DNA of 64,000 nt, taken from NCBI RefSeq assembly GCF_026344035.1, contig NZ_JAPKND010000009.1, positions 1-64,000 of the forward strand, in the 5' to 3' direction. Shown piece by piece: positions 25,489 through 34,922 of the stretch (position 1 is its first letter; each line of letters opens with the position of its first letter). Under the pieces are notes generated by a model. It did not search any database and was not told where the DNA came from. It saw nothing but the letters and a program-made list of their open reading frames with translations. The DNA comes from Alcaligenes endophyticus (GTDB lineage Bacteria > Pseudomonadota > Gammaproteobacteria > Burkholderiales > Burkholderiaceae_B). A program made the translations under genes and the position numbers.

Positions 25489-26199
25489 ATGGACAGTAGC
25501 GAAAAAATTTATTCGGGTAAAACCAAAGACCTATACCTTTTGCCGAACGCAAATATACTTCTTGTTTTCAAGGATGATGTAACGGGAACAGATGGGGTGA
25601 TTGACCCAGGTGCGAATACTGTTATTGGTCAGGTAGCGGGTAAGGGGCGTAAGTCTCTGGCTATGACCGATTATTTCTTTAAGCGTTTACACGCAGCTCA
25701 GATTAGTACTCATTTGGTGAACGTTGACCTTGAGCAGGGCACAATGGAAGTGCGCCGTGCTGAGCCGTTGGGCAAGGATATTAGCGGTGCCGGTGGCCTT
25801 GAGTTCGTGTGCCGTACTAGGCCTTGGGGCAGTTTTAGCCGTCGTTACCAGCAATATATTCGCGATCCTCAGCAATCGCTGGACTACTTGGTAGAAATTA
25901 CGGTTAAAGATGACGAACGCGGTGATCCCCTTATTAACGATGATACGATCGTAGCTCTTGGCTTGGTTAGTCCAACCCACTTAGCAGAAGCGAAGGATAT
26001 TACGCGTCGTGTCTGCCGTATTGTAGAGGCAGATTTGAGCAGCAAGGGCCTAATGCTGATTGATATGAAAATTGAAATCGGTCTGGTCGAAGGCAAGGTC
26101 GTGGTCATTGACGAAATCTCGGCCGATGCCATGCGTGTTATGGATGACGCTGGCAATGTACTAGAGCACAGCATGGTGCACGAAACGTTAATTGGCTAA
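25489..26199 (+). CDS. purC: SAICAR synthetase PurC, short type
   Basis: Condenses CAIR with aspartate in purine synthesis. The ATG at 25489 gives 236 aa; GTG at 25438 would add 17 residues without clear benefit. It starts with EKIYSGKTKDLY (ATP-binding) and has KDDERGDPLI, the LMLIDMKIEIGL strand and VVIDEISADAMRV with the Mg2+-binding acidic residues. This is the about 235-240-aa form common in Firmicutes, archaea and many proteobacteria; other Burkholderiales often have a longer about 290-aa form. A TATAAT box at 25390-25395 may be its -10. It may be the only purC or a second copy. Confidence 0.9.
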   Translation: MDSSEKIYSGKTKDLYLLPNANILLVFKDDVTGTDGVIDPGANTVIGQVAGKGRKSLAMTDYFFKRLHAAQISTHLVNVDLEQGTMEVRRAEPLGKDISGAGGLEFVCRTRPWGSFSRRYQQYIRDPQQSLDYLVEITVKDDERGDPLINDDTIVALGLVSPTHLAEAKDITRRVCRIVEADLSSKGLMLIDMKIEIGLVEGKVVVIDEISADAMRVMDDAGNVLEHSMVHETLIG

Positions 26200-26229
26200 G
26201 TTATTAAAAGCTGAAGCATGTTTCACTTG

Positions 26230-26258
26230 AATAGCGTCGTGTGAGGCGCTATTTTTTT
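26230..26258 (+). terminator. intrinsic terminator after purC
   Basis: AATAGCG (26230-26236) pairs with CGCTATT (26247-26253), followed by a run of T. Confidence 0.85.
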
Positions 26259-26400
26259 GTATTGAAGTATAAGCATAATTAGCTTAAAAACGCTTAGCTT
26301 CCCTAGGTTGTAAAAAGATCAAGTAGAAGGTGGTGCTAGTTATTTGAGTGGGCGCGTCCACGGTCTTGCCGTCATGTTGAGTACTGCAGGAGAAAAACAA

Positions 26401-27342
26401 ATGAGTTCCTCGCACAACACTGCAGTACAACCCGCCAATAACGTAATCTTTCATGATCCGGCTTTGGCGCCTGTCCGTGGGGCGTCCGACTGGCTTTTCG
26501 ATTGCGCCGACAAATTGTTGCGTTTCCCCGTCGATCAGGCCATCTCGCTTATCTTGTCTGCCATGGGTGAAACCGCTGCTGTAGACCGGGCTTGGATGAT
26601 TGAGTATCGTCCAGACTTGTTGCGGTTTCGTAATACCCATGAGTGGTGTCGAGGCAAGACAACTCCCTACGTTAAAGAGTTGCAGGAAGTACCCACGACG
26701 CTGATCGCTTGGCTGCACCGATATATGGTTAAAGAAAAAGCCGTCGCGATCTACAATATTCATGAGCTACCGCGCTCGGCACGCGCGATCCAGATTGAGT
26801 TTATTCGGCAAGGAGACAAAAGCGTCTTAAGTGTGCCGGTTTTTTGTGATGACCAGCTCTACGGCATTATTGGTTTTGATACCACGGTGAGCTATCGCGA
26901 GTGGGCCAGTGCGGAAGTTGACGCCTTGTTTCAATGTGCCAGGTTGATCGGCTATGCCAAGTACGGCAACGGACGGGGAGCCCATCGGGCTGTCTTGTAT
27001 GAGGGGCAGTCCCCTACGCTGTATTTAAGCATGAAGGGCGTGGTGCAAGGCATTCAGCCGGAAGCTATTTTGGGTGTGCGTTCGGCGGGCAATTATACGG
27101 AGATCTGGCTAGCCAACGGATCTATGGTGCTGGACTCCCGTTCGTTAGGGATGTGGGTCACGCTATTGCCTCAAAAGACATTTTTTCGAATTCATCGCAC
27201 TGCGGTGATTAATGCTTTGCATGTGGTCGAGGTTGATCGTAGTGATAGGGATCGCTGGTTGATTCGTATGCGCGACATGAATCGCACCTGGCCGGTTTCA
27301 CGCTCTTATCGCAAGCTGTTGCGTGAACGTATGGGCATTTAG
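26401..27342 (+). CDS. GAF-LytTR transcriptional regulator
   Basis: A 313-aa one-component regulator. Residues about 25-190 look like a GAF sensor domain (VAIYNIHELP, SVLSVPVFCDDQLYGIIGFD); residues about 205-313 are a LytTR DNA-binding domain (ILGVRSAGNYTEIWL, FFRIHRTAVINALHV). ATG at 26401 follows AGGAGA with 7-base spacing; a longer frame from 26344 lacks such a site. No histidine kinase is adjacent and no receiver domain is present, so the GAF part probably binds the signal. It reads in the same direction as the ampH-like operon after it, its likely target. Confidence 0.85.
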   Translation: MSSSHNTAVQPANNVIFHDPALAPVRGASDWLFDCADKLLRFPVDQAISLILSAMGETAAVDRAWMIEYRPDLLRFRNTHEWCRGKTTPYVKELQEVPTTLIAWLHRYMVKEKAVAIYNIHELPRSARAIQIEFIRQGDKSVLSVPVFCDDQLYGIIGFDTTVSYREWASAEVDALFQCARLIGYAKYGNGRGAHRAVLYEGQSPTLYLSMKGVVQGIQPEAILGVRSAGNYTEIWLANGSMVLDSRSLGMWVTLLPQKTFFRIHRTAVINALHVVEVDRSDRDRWLIRMRDMNRTWPVSRSYRKLLRERMGI

Positions 27343-27486
27343 GCAATATTCCTGCACTCAACACCTCTTCCTATTTTCAGTTGGTTTCCCGCTAGGTTTG
27401 TGCTTTTGCTTCAGCCCTGTTGAGCTCAAGACAGCCTTTGAAAGTGCGCTAGGCGGCAATTCATCCAACCGGCGTGTTGATTCATC

Positions 27487-27508
27487 CCGCTATGCTAGCG
27501 GATCTTTT
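27487..27508 (+). terminator. terminator after the LytTR gene
   Basis: CCGCTA-TGC-TAGCGG followed by ATCTTTTT, 58 bases before the ampH-like start. It separates the regulator from the downstream operon. Confidence 0.6.
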
Positions 27509-27565
27509 TGGTTTTGGTATCGTCAGGCTTAATTCCTATCGTCGATATCATCAAAGAGGTCCTGT

Positions 27566-28711
27566 ATGCTGGCTACCCGTATTTTATTACATGCTTCTAC
27601 TATTACCATTACGGTAGCTTGTGTCCTCGGTATCCACTCTGCCCGGGCTGACGACTTAGCGCTGACTGAAGCGGTGACCATGGCAGGAATGCAGCTGTTT
27701 CTGGACTCAGGCGCGCCAGGCATCGTGATCGGCGCGGTACGCGGTGATGACATGGTCATTCAAGGTTATGGTGAAACGGCACCGGGCAGTGGTATCGAGC
27801 CCAATGAACGTTCTATCTTTCGATTGGCTTCCGTATCCAAGGTCTTTGCCGGCGATGTATTGGCCTCACTGGCAGCCAAAGGCAAGTTGAGTTTGAACGA
27901 TCCTTTGTCTACCTATGCGCCAACCAATGCCCGTGTACAAAGTAATGGCCGGCCCATCACCTTGTTGGATCTGGCTACACACTCTGCAGCGCTTCCCCGC
28001 GAATTGCCAAATCCGGATGCTCCTCCTTCAGACAACCCCTTCTCTGTTTTTGATCGCGCCTATTATTGGCATTGGATGGGTAGCAATAAGCCTGCCTATA
28101 TCCCGGGCACGAGCACACTGTATTCCAACTTGGGTTATGGCCTGCTTGGGGACGCCTTAGCCAAAGCTGGCGGCAGTAATTACAACACTGTCTTTACCAA
28201 CGAGATAGCGATACCCCTAGGCTTGAAAGATACCGGCAATGAGTTGAACGACGACCAGAAAAAACGTCTGATGACGGGTTTGGATCCATTTAATAATCCA
28301 GATCCAAATGCGATGGTCCCCGAGGTGATGTACGCCAGTGCAGGCTTGTACTCCACAGGTGAGGATATGGTGCGTTGGATGAAATGGCACCTTGATGGCG
28401 CCCGTCAACAGCGCGGTGATACTTTGCTTGCCCATCAGATGTGGCTGCCTTATGACGGGTTGACGTCTGTCGTGGGTACGGAGGTTTCTGATGCCGATGG
28501 AATGGGCTTAGGTTGGGTGGTGAGCTTGCCACGCGACGGCGCTCCCTTACTGCTGGGCAAGAGTGGTGGTCTGGGTGGTTTTATGACCTACGTGGTGCTT
28601 TCGCCTAGTCGGGATCTAGGTATCTTTGTGGTTGCTAATCGGGTGAGTTTTGCTATGTTTAACGGCCTTCATAGTCGAGTGCGTGAATTAGCGGCAGAAT
28701 TGGCACGGTAA
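27566..28711 (+). CDS. ampH: AmpH-like periplasmic D,D-carboxypeptidase/endopeptidase
   Basis: Penicillin-binding, class C beta-lactamase-fold enzyme of 381 aa (E. coli AmpH 385). Signal peptide ends near HSARA (residue 28). The active Ser-x-x-Lys is SVSK in FRLASVSKVF, the Tyr-x-Asn is YSN in TLYSNLGYGLLGDAL, and GKSGGLGGF replaces the KTG triad. Many stretches align with AmpH by eye, including NDPLSTYAP, LLDLATHSAALPREL and MGLGWV. It likely trims peptidoglycan peptides. First gene of a tight three-gene operon; AAAGAGG is its ribosome site. Confidence 0.88.
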   Translation: MLATRILLHASTITITVACVLGIHSARADDLALTEAVTMAGMQLFLDSGAPGIVIGAVRGDDMVIQGYGETAPGSGIEPNERSIFRLASVSKVFAGDVLASLAAKGKLSLNDPLSTYAPTNARVQSNGRPITLLDLATHSAALPRELPNPDAPPSDNPFSVFDRAYYWHWMGSNKPAYIPGTSTLYSNLGYGLLGDALAKAGGSNYNTVFTNEIAIPLGLKDTGNELNDDQKKRLMTGLDPFNNPDPNAMVPEVMYASAGLYSTGEDMVRWMKWHLDGARQQRGDTLLAHQMWLPYDGLTSVVGTEVSDADGMGLGWVVSLPRDGAPLLLGKSGGLGGFMTYVVLSPSRDLGIFVVANRVSFAMFNGLHSRVRELAAELAR

Positions 28712-28720
28712 GCGGTTGTG

Positions 28721-29872
28721 ATGCTTAGAAGAGGGTTGGGCCTGTCGATGGTGGCTCTATCTATGAGCGTCAGTGCGCAGGAGGATGGGGACCTGTTCAA
28801 AACCCAGATATTCCTCACCCCTTATAGCCAGATGGGGAACTGGCAACAAAGCACTCCGAGGATCAGTGGTCGCGTACTGGCGATGACCGGCTATACACGC
28901 TACTTGGGTGTTCGTGACGGTTATGCTCAGATTCCTCGCTCGTCGTGGATGAGTACACAGCCCTCGATAGAAGGTGCCTTTGTAGTGCAATTAACCGAGC
29001 AGCTATCCATACGCACCAAGGCGGGCATTGATTCATCGAGCAATGAAACGCGTAATAACTCCTTTTCCGATCTAGGGGGAGATATGGATAATCTTTTCCT
29101 AGCCTATACCGCAGACCGATACGCTTTATATGGTGGAAAAATAGACGTTGGTTACGGAGATGCCTGGCATCTCATCGATGGCGTGTATTCTGGCTTTACA
29201 GAAGGAGTGCATTACCGCGGAGCAGTCGGGTTTGGGGCACGCCGAACATTCGGCAGCCCTGGAGCCCCTACACACTCAGTGGCCGCCGTATTGTTCAAAC
29301 GGGATGGAGGTGGCCTAGGAAAACGCTTGAGTTTCGATGGTGGCCTGCTAAGGGCGCAAGGCAGCCCCTCCTTTAGTGACCGGTTCAAATCTGTCGTGCT
29401 TTCCTACGACGTCCGCGGGCAGGGCAGCCTAGAAGGCCTACAAGCAGGGCTAGATGCGGGACGCTTGGAGGCACAGCCCGGGTTCGGTAAGAACACCAGT
29501 TTGGTATCGTTGCGCGTGCGCTATCAGGCGGCACTGCGCAATCGCTGGAATGCAGCTTGGTACAGCGAAGCCACCTATGCCACAGCTTTTCAAGGTTTAG
29601 CAGTTTCAAACGGTCACGGCGTGAGCTCGATTTCTCTGTCGCGTGATCGTTGGCAATGGGTGTTGACGGGGGCTCTACGAAAGGTGGCAGATAGACACGA
29701 GACACTGGCGCGTTATGGTCTTCATGGCGGTTGGGACTGGGGTATATCGGGCGCCGTTACCTATGTAACCGAATCGGGTTTTATTGTACAGGCCGGACTG
29801 GTACGTCAGCGTGATCAGGCGTTGGTCGTTAATCAAGGCGTTGTTCGTCTGGCCTATCAACTGGAGTTATAA
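28721..29872 (+). CDS. outer-membrane beta-barrel protein
   Basis: Exported 383-aa protein: signal peptide to about VSA-QEDGD, then alternating amphipathic strands rich in Tyr/Gly/Arg (for example GYTRYLGVRDGYAQ, YALYGGKIDVGYGD, ISGAVTYVTESGFIVQAGL) and a final strand VVRLAYQLEL. The C-terminus ends in Leu rather than Phe, less usual for BAM substrates. A porin or channel of unknown specificity. It lies between two secreted SxxK hydrolases with gaps of 9 and 1 bases, so it may carry their substrates or products. ATG 28721 is preferred over GTG 28718. Confidence 0.75.
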   Translation: MLRRGLGLSMVALSMSVSAQEDGDLFKTQIFLTPYSQMGNWQQSTPRISGRVLAMTGYTRYLGVRDGYAQIPRSSWMSTQPSIEGAFVVQLTEQLSIRTKAGIDSSSNETRNNSFSDLGGDMDNLFLAYTADRYALYGGKIDVGYGDAWHLIDGVYSGFTEGVHYRGAVGFGARRTFGSPGAPTHSVAAVLFKRDGGGLGKRLSFDGGLLRAQGSPSFSDRFKSVVLSYDVRGQGSLEGLQAGLDAGRLEAQPGFGKNTSLVSLRVRYQAALRNRWNAAWYSEATYATAFQGLAVSNGHGVSSISLSRDRWQWVLTGALRKVADRHETLARYGLHGGWDWGISGAVTYVTESGFIVQAGLVRQRDQALVVNQGVVRLAYQLEL

Positions 29873-29873
29873 A

Positions 29874-31457
29874 ATGATTTTTTTGAAAAAAGTAAATGTG
29901 TCCAGCATAATCCCCGTGTTAGTGTTAAGTTGCAGTCCGCTTGCGGCGCAAACTGTGGCTATCGATGTGCAAACGGTACCCAATATGGACGCAGTGGCGA
30001 TCCCGAGCGGCAGTCGTGAACAAGCCGTGGAAGCGTTGCCAGCCATTATTGACAGCGTGATGAAACGCAGCCAGGTTCCAGGCATGGCTGTGGGGGTAGT
30101 CCTCAATGGAAAAACAGTGTTTGCGCAGGGCTACGGTAAGCGCGAGCTTGGTAAGCCTGAACCTGTCACTGCGCAGACAGTTTTTCTGACAGCATCGGTC
30201 TCTAAGTCACTCTCATCGACGGTGGCTGCTATCGAAGTGGGCAAAGGTCATTTGGCTTGGGATGACGCTGTGACGCGTTATTTGCCTGACTTTACACTGA
30301 GAGATCATTATGTAACGCAACACGCCACAATAGCCGACTTTCTCGCTCATCGTAGCGGGCTTCCAGGGACAGCAGGTGATGATTTAGAAACCCTAGGCTA
30401 CACACGTGACCAGGTGCTAGCACGATTACGCTTATTACCCTTGTACTCATTCCGCACTTCTTATCATTACGCTAATTTCAGCGCCACAATTGGAGCCGAA
30501 GCGGTCGCGGCAGCGGCCAAGAAGCCCTTTGAAGATTTGGCTCGCGAAGAGCTGTTTTTACCCTTGGGTATGAACGCCACCAGTTATTACTACCATGACT
30601 ACGAGGCACAGGATAATCGGGCTTCTCTGCATGTGTATGAGCAAGGGAAGTTTCAGCCACGAGGACAGCGTAACGCAGACGCCCAAGCCCCCGCGGGAGG
30701 TGCTTCGTCCAACGTGATTGACTTGGCTGAATGGCTCAAGCTTTTATTGGCTAATGGGCAATATCAGGGTAAGCGTCTGATGCCTACTGAGGCCTTATTG
30801 CCCGTATTGTCACCCCAGGCTTTCAGTGCACCTCCTTTTGAACTAAACGCGCGTCCGGGATTCTACGGTTATGGCTTTAACGTTAGTGTGGAGACGGGGG
30901 GGCGCCCGGCTATGGGGCATTCGGGAGCCTTTCTGCTGGGGGCCGGCACATCGTTCAAAATTATCCCTTCAGCTGGGCTAGGTATTGTGGTGCTAACCAA
31001 TGGCGCCCCGGTGGGGGCGGCCGAGGCAGTCGTCGCACAATTTACTGATATTGCCTTGTATGGCAAGACTACCCGTGATTGGTATGCGACATATCATCAA
31101 GCGATGCAAGGTTTTTTTGCACCGCAGGCCGACCTGTCTGCACAGCAGCGTCCTGCTTCCCCTAGTCCGGCTCAGTCATTGCAGCACTATGTGGGCAATT
31201 ATGAGAATGCCTACTTTGGTCCCGCTCAGATTCGCGAGTCTGGCTCCGGTATGACCTTGGTGCTGGGCCCCAAAGGCATGAGTTTCAAATTGAGCCACTG
31301 GGATGGGGCAACGTTCGTCTTCACTCCGCCGGGAGAAGCTGAGCTAGTAGCTTCTCAAGCCTCTATCGCGTTTCAGGGAGAAAAAGATCAGCCTGCTACT
31401 CGCTTTGTAATCAAGACGTATGATGAAAATGGGCTAGGAACTTGGACTCGACAATAA
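29874..31457 (+). CDS. secreted serine hydrolase, beta-lactamase family with C-terminal DUF3471-like domain
   Basis: A 527-aa SxxK hydrolase. The N-terminal hydrophobic segment ends LVLSCSPLAAQ, which could be a lipobox with Cys18 or a plain signal peptide. Active-site motifs are SVSK in FLTASVSKSLSS, YAN in SYHYANFSATIGAEA and HSG in AMGHSGAFLLGAG. Residues about 430-527 form a separate beta-rich domain that resembles DUF3471, found after such hydrolases. Members hydrolyse D-amino acid peptides or esters. It starts one base after the barrel stop; a longer frame from 29784 overlaps that gene and has no signal peptide. Confidence 0.85.
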   Translation: MIFLKKVNVSSIIPVLVLSCSPLAAQTVAIDVQTVPNMDAVAIPSGSREQAVEALPAIIDSVMKRSQVPGMAVGVVLNGKTVFAQGYGKRELGKPEPVTAQTVFLTASVSKSLSSTVAAIEVGKGHLAWDDAVTRYLPDFTLRDHYVTQHATIADFLAHRSGLPGTAGDDLETLGYTRDQVLARLRLLPLYSFRTSYHYANFSATIGAEAVAAAAKKPFEDLAREELFLPLGMNATSYYYHDYEAQDNRASLHVYEQGKFQPRGQRNADAQAPAGGASSNVIDLAEWLKLLLANGQYQGKRLMPTEALLPVLSPQAFSAPPFELNARPGFYGYGFNVSVETGGRPAMGHSGAFLLGAGTSFKIIPSAGLGIVVLTNGAPVGAAEAVVAQFTDIALYGKTTRDWYATYHQAMQGFFAPQADLSAQQRPASPSPAQSLQHYVGNYENAYFGPAQIRESGSGMTLVLGPKGMSFKLSHWDGATFVFTPPGEAELVASQASIAFQGEKDQPATRFVIKTYDENGLGTWTRQ

Positions 31458-31607
31458 GCGAGTGCTGGAGTGAGTCGTTAAGTCGCTGCAAAATACCAAC
31501 GTATGCTTGAGGACGGGAGCAGCCACCTATAATCAAACTACTCCTATCCCGTAGACAGCGACCGTGGCCGTGTGGGAAGTGGTCTCGGCGCTAACAAGAC
31601 CATGCTG

Positions 31608-32624
31608 TTAAGAGTTTTTCTCCACGTAAACAGTTTGGCTTGGAAAGGCAAAGTCGGCGCCTTGTTGTTGGACGATATCGATAATTTTCAGATAAACGTT
31701 CTGCTGCACGTTTAACCATTCTGCCCATTTGGTGGTTTTGGTAAAGCAGTAAACCATGATGTTCAATGATGAGTCGGCAAAGGCATTGAAGTACACCAAC
31801 GTAGTTTGGCTCTGATCAATATCAGGATGCTGTGCCAGCATTTGACTAATATTTTCGACGATGATTTTTATCTTGTTGGCATCTTCGTAACGTAGTCCAA
31901 TTTCAGTGCTAATTCGGCGGTTAGTCATACGGCCTGGGTTTTCAACACTAATGGATGAAAAAACAGAGTTGGGGACGTATAAAGGGCGATTATCAAAGGT
32001 CATAATTTGGGTCAGGCGCCAGCCTATTTCGACCACAGTGCCTTCAATATTGCGATCGGGGGAGCTAATCCAGTCGCCGATATTAAACTGACGATCAAAA
32101 TACAGCATGGCTCCGGAAAATAAATTGCTCAGGATATCTTTGCTGGCCATGGCAATAGCAATACCACCGATACCCCCAAAAGCCAGCAGGCCCGATATAC
32201 TCAGTCCAAAGTGCTCACCAAATAAAATGAGGATACATAGGAAACCCCCAAACTTCATGACCCGAGCAATCATGAGTGTTGAAGTGGCATCCCGGCCCTT
32301 TTTGACCTGTACTTTCACTAGTCTATTGATGAGTAGTGAGAATTTTTGCATGAGAATGCATGCGATAATAAAAACGGTCGCCACATTGACCATACGTGGT
32401 GTTAACCACGTATGGTGATAGTCCTCGATAGCCAGGTAAGCATAGTGGCTTGCGATGCCTACGGCACACAGCGATAGCGTCACCTGCACCATATGCATGG
32501 TTATGCTACGAGCCCATCGTTGTTGGCGGTGTTGAATAATGGCAATGATGACTGCGGCTAACAAACAAACCGTAAAAAGGCCCGTGCCAACGAGGTACTT
32601 AAACACTACAGTGTGGCTATCCAT
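31608..32624 (-). CDS. MscS-family mechanosensitive channel
   Basis: Inner-membrane channel of 338 aa that would release solutes on hypo-osmotic stress. About four or five membrane segments precede the pore helix [32 protein letters not shown], followed by the MscS beta domain with [23 protein letters not shown] and [19 protein letters not shown]. The form with extra N-terminal helices resembles YnaI/YbdG. AGGAG precedes the ATG. It is convergent with the hydrolase operon; the 150 bases between contain no clear hairpin. Confidence 0.88.
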   Translation of the reverse strand: MDSHTVVFKYLVGTGLFTVCLLAAVIIAIIQHRQQRWARSITMHMVQVTLSLCAVGIASHYAYLAIEDYHHTWLTPRMVNVATVFIIACILMQKFSLLINRLVKVQVKKGRDATSTLMIARVMKFGGFLCILILFGEHFGLSISGLLAFGGIGGIAIAMASKDILSNLFSGAMLYFDRQFNIGDWISSPDRNIEGTVVEIGWRLTQIMTFDNRPLYVPNSVFSSISVENPGRMTNRRISTEIGLRYEDANKIKIIVENISQMLAQHPDIDQSQTTLVYFNAFADSSLNIMVYCFTKTTKWAEWLNVQQNVYLKIIDIVQQQGADFAFPSQTVYVEKNS

Positions 32625-32789
32625 TTTATCTCCTGGCGAACTAAGCCGTCACGATAGCATTATCTATTCTTGAATGTGGGACGCCTTAATATTTTTTATC
32701 TACATCATGTATGTGACGCCCTAAAGCCCGATCGGGGGCTAGGAAGTGCGTTCTCGCTTGTTAATAGGGTGAGGGTGTGTGCACGTCGA

Positions 32790-34556
32790 TTAGAAAGGCC
32801 AGAAGTATGGGATTAAAAGTACGCCCAATACCCAGAAAATAAGGTTTAAAGGCAAGCCCACCTTAATAAAATCGGCAAATTTATAGCCGCCTGCGCCATA
32901 GACCATGGTGTTTGTTTGATAACCTACTGGAGTGGCAAAGCTGGTCGAGGCGGCGAACGTGACGGCGATTAAAAAAGGCGTTGCGTCGACCCCCATCATT
33001 TTCGCTGTAGAAAGAGCGATAGGGGTTAGTAACACAGCCGTCGCAGCATTGCTCATGAATTCGGTCAGTATTAATGCCATCAGGTATATGGCTGCTAGCA
33101 CGGTAAGCGGGCCGTAGGACTTCACCAAACCTACTGTATTGTCGACTAAGAACTGAGCTGCCCCTGTTTCACTCATGGCCATGCCTAGCGGTAACAGTCC
33201 GGCCATTAAAATGATGATGCGCCAATCGATCGCGTCATACACATCGTCAGCGTTTAAACATCCTGCTAGGGTCATGGTAACGGCTCCCAACACTGATGTA
33301 ATACTGATGGGTACCCAACCAAAGGCGGGTAATGCTACAACAAGGGCCATGGTAAGCAGGGCGAAAGGTGCCCGCCAACCCATTTTTTTCTCGGCCTCGC
33401 GCTCAGAAAGCACGATGATATTGCTATCGGCTCGTAAGTCACTAATTTGCGCGGCCGGCGCAAGAAGCAAGAGTATATCGCCCACTTGTAAGCGGACCTT
33501 TTGCAATTGATCGCGAAGGATTTGACTGCGTCTATGGATACCTAGCGCCGTAAGGTTTTGATGCCAGCCATTGCCTAAGCTGCCTAGCGTACGACCGCTA
33601 AGACGTGAGCGCGGCGCAATCATTACTTCTATCAACCGTTGATCCACTTGCTCAAAGGATTGCTGCTCTAGCTTGAACTGGGGATCAACTTCTAAACCTG
33701 CTTCCTTACGAAGTTCCTCCAACTTCGTCCAGTCGCCCCGTGATAATAAAATATCACCGGGCGCTAGTTTTTGCTCGCGCGGGCCCCATAGCTTAGTTCC
33801 ATCTCGTAGCAGTTCAAGCACGTAGACACCAAACTGCTCGCCTAGTTTAGCGTCGCCTACCGACTGCCCCACCAAGCTGGATTCCGGCATGACACGCAGT
33901 TCCGTAATGTACTTTCCTAAATCGTAGTGATCGACTAGTTCGCCACTGCGAGTATCGGGCAACAGCCAGCGACCTACGGTAAGTAAGTAAAGGCTGCCCG
34001 CCAATAAAAAAATCACCCCTAAAGAGGTGAACTCGAACATGCTAAATCCAGGGTGCCCCATATCTTTAGCGATAGCGTTAACTAGTAAGTTCGTCGAAGT
34101 ACCGATGAGCGTACAGACTCCTGCCATTTGGGATACGTAGGAAAGCGGTATTAAGGCTTTAGAAGCAGACATGCCAATACGGGAGCTAGCGGTCATTACT
34201 ATAGGAATAAACACCGCTACCACGGCCGTGTTATTCACAAAGGGGGCAATCACCGCCAAGATGAGGAATAGAATAAGCAGAAATTGAAGGGGTGAATCAG
34301 TCTTGCCGAGTACGTGTCCTATACCTGATAAGGCGCCACTGTTTTGTAACCCGGCAGCTAGTACAAACATGGCAGCAACCGTTATAGTGGCAGGGTTGCT
34401 AAATCCACCCAATGCTTGCTCGGGCGATACAAGACCCAACACGGCAAGCATGCTGAGAACGAGTAAAGCTATCGCGTCTATCCTCAGTTTTTCGGTAGCA
34501 AATAAGACAATGGCTACCAATGCTAAACCGATGACGATAGCAATTTCTGTTGTCAT
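32790..34556 (-). CDS. SLC13/DASS-type transporter with two TrkA-C domains
   Basis: A 588-aa inner-membrane permease of the sodium/anion symporter or CitM-like group. About five or six membrane segments (1-200) come first, then two cytosolic TrkA-C (RCK_C) regulatory domains at about 210-290 and 300-385, then six more segments. Helical hairpin motifs FVNNTAVVAVFIPIV and FMSNAATAVLLTPIAL carry the substrate/Na+-binding Asn-Thr and Asn-Ala-Ala-Thr signatures. Substrate could be sulfate, dicarboxylate or another anion. Single gene with its own promoter region. Confidence 0.85.
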   Translation of the reverse strand: MTTEIAIVIGLALVAIVLFATEKLRIDAIALLVLSMLAVLGLVSPEQALGGFSNPATITVAAMFVLAAGLQNSGALSGIGHVLGKTDSPLQFLLILFLILAVIAPFVNNTAVVAVFIPIVMTASSRIGMSASKALIPLSYVSQMAGVCTLIGTSTNLLVNAIAKDMGHPGFSMFEFTSLGVIFLLAGSLYLLTVGRWLLPDTRSGELVDHYDLGKYITELRVMPESSLVGQSVGDAKLGEQFGVYVLELLRDGTKLWGPREQKLAPGDILLSRGDWTKLEELRKEAGLEVDPQFKLEQQSFEQVDQRLIEVMIAPRSRLSGRTLGSLGNGWHQNLTALGIHRRSQILRDQLQKVRLQVGDILLLLAPAAQISDLRADSNIIVLSEREAEKKMGWRAPFALLTMALVVALPAFGWVPISITSVLGAVTMTLAGCLNADDVYDAIDWRIIILMAGLLPLGMAMSETGAAQFLVDNTVGLVKSYGPLTVLAAIYLMALILTEFMSNAATAVLLTPIALSTAKMMGVDATPFLIAVTFAASTSFATPVGYQTNTMVYGAGGYKFADFIKVGLPLNLIFWVLGVLLIPYFWPF

Positions 34557-34725
34557 GTTACTGCGACCCCTTTTTTATTGATTTTTGATATTACTGCTTT
34601 TTTAGATAGTCCTATCCCTAAGATCTTACCGCTAAAGCAGCCAGGGCGAGCAGTTTTTGATTTGTGTGGGTCTCAAGGTGTTAAAGCCGAAGGGGCTCAT
34701 ACGATTGAGCAGTCGATGAAAGCGA

Positions 34726-34838
34726 TCATTGCGCCTGAGCAAGCGCGATATCGATAAAAGCACGCACTTGTTTTGAGTTTTCGTCTTTACGAAAGGCCAA
34801 CATAAACTCTATAGAGGCTTTTTCGTCGTGGAAAAAAT
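34726..34838 (-). pseudogene. C-terminal fragment of a LysR-type regulator
   Basis: On the minus strand an open frame of about 35 codons ends at TGA (34728-34726) and reads ASIEFMLAFRKDENSKQVRA then FIDIALAQAQ. This is how LysR-type regulators commonly end (small-residue, LAxRKDExSxxVRAFID). No start or N-terminal part remains; the sequence upstream is the terminator hairpin of the dmf-side gene. It is probably the scar of a deletion. The match is short and by eye. Confidence 0.5.
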
Positions 34839-34845
34839 ATGGGGG

Positions 34846-34880
34846 CTAGCGCGAAGTCCTTCAGTCAGGTGTCGCGCTAG
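34846..34880 (-). terminator. terminator of the dmf operon side
   Basis: Perfect 9-base stem CTAGCGCGA / TCGCGCTAG with a 17-base loop. On the minus strand it is followed after a C run by ATATTTTTTCC, so it can end transcription coming from the Panacea-like gene and dmfA2. Confidence 0.65.
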
Positions 34881-34922
34881 TTACACAGATGGCTTGAATG
34901 TAAAGGAAATAGGAAGCTCACT

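Larger units (their letters stand above)
34557..34922. other. intergenic region with regulator remnant and hairpin
   Basis: 366 bases between the transporter and the Panacea-like gene. It holds the LysR remnant and the hairpin at 34846-34880. A plus-strand frame of about 60 codons ending at 34759 has no start or known domain. Confidence 0.5.

Noticed and set aside
34600-34759. plus-strand frame of about 60 codons ending ARYR
   Set aside because: No start codon with ribosome site and overlaps the LysR remnant; could be chance.
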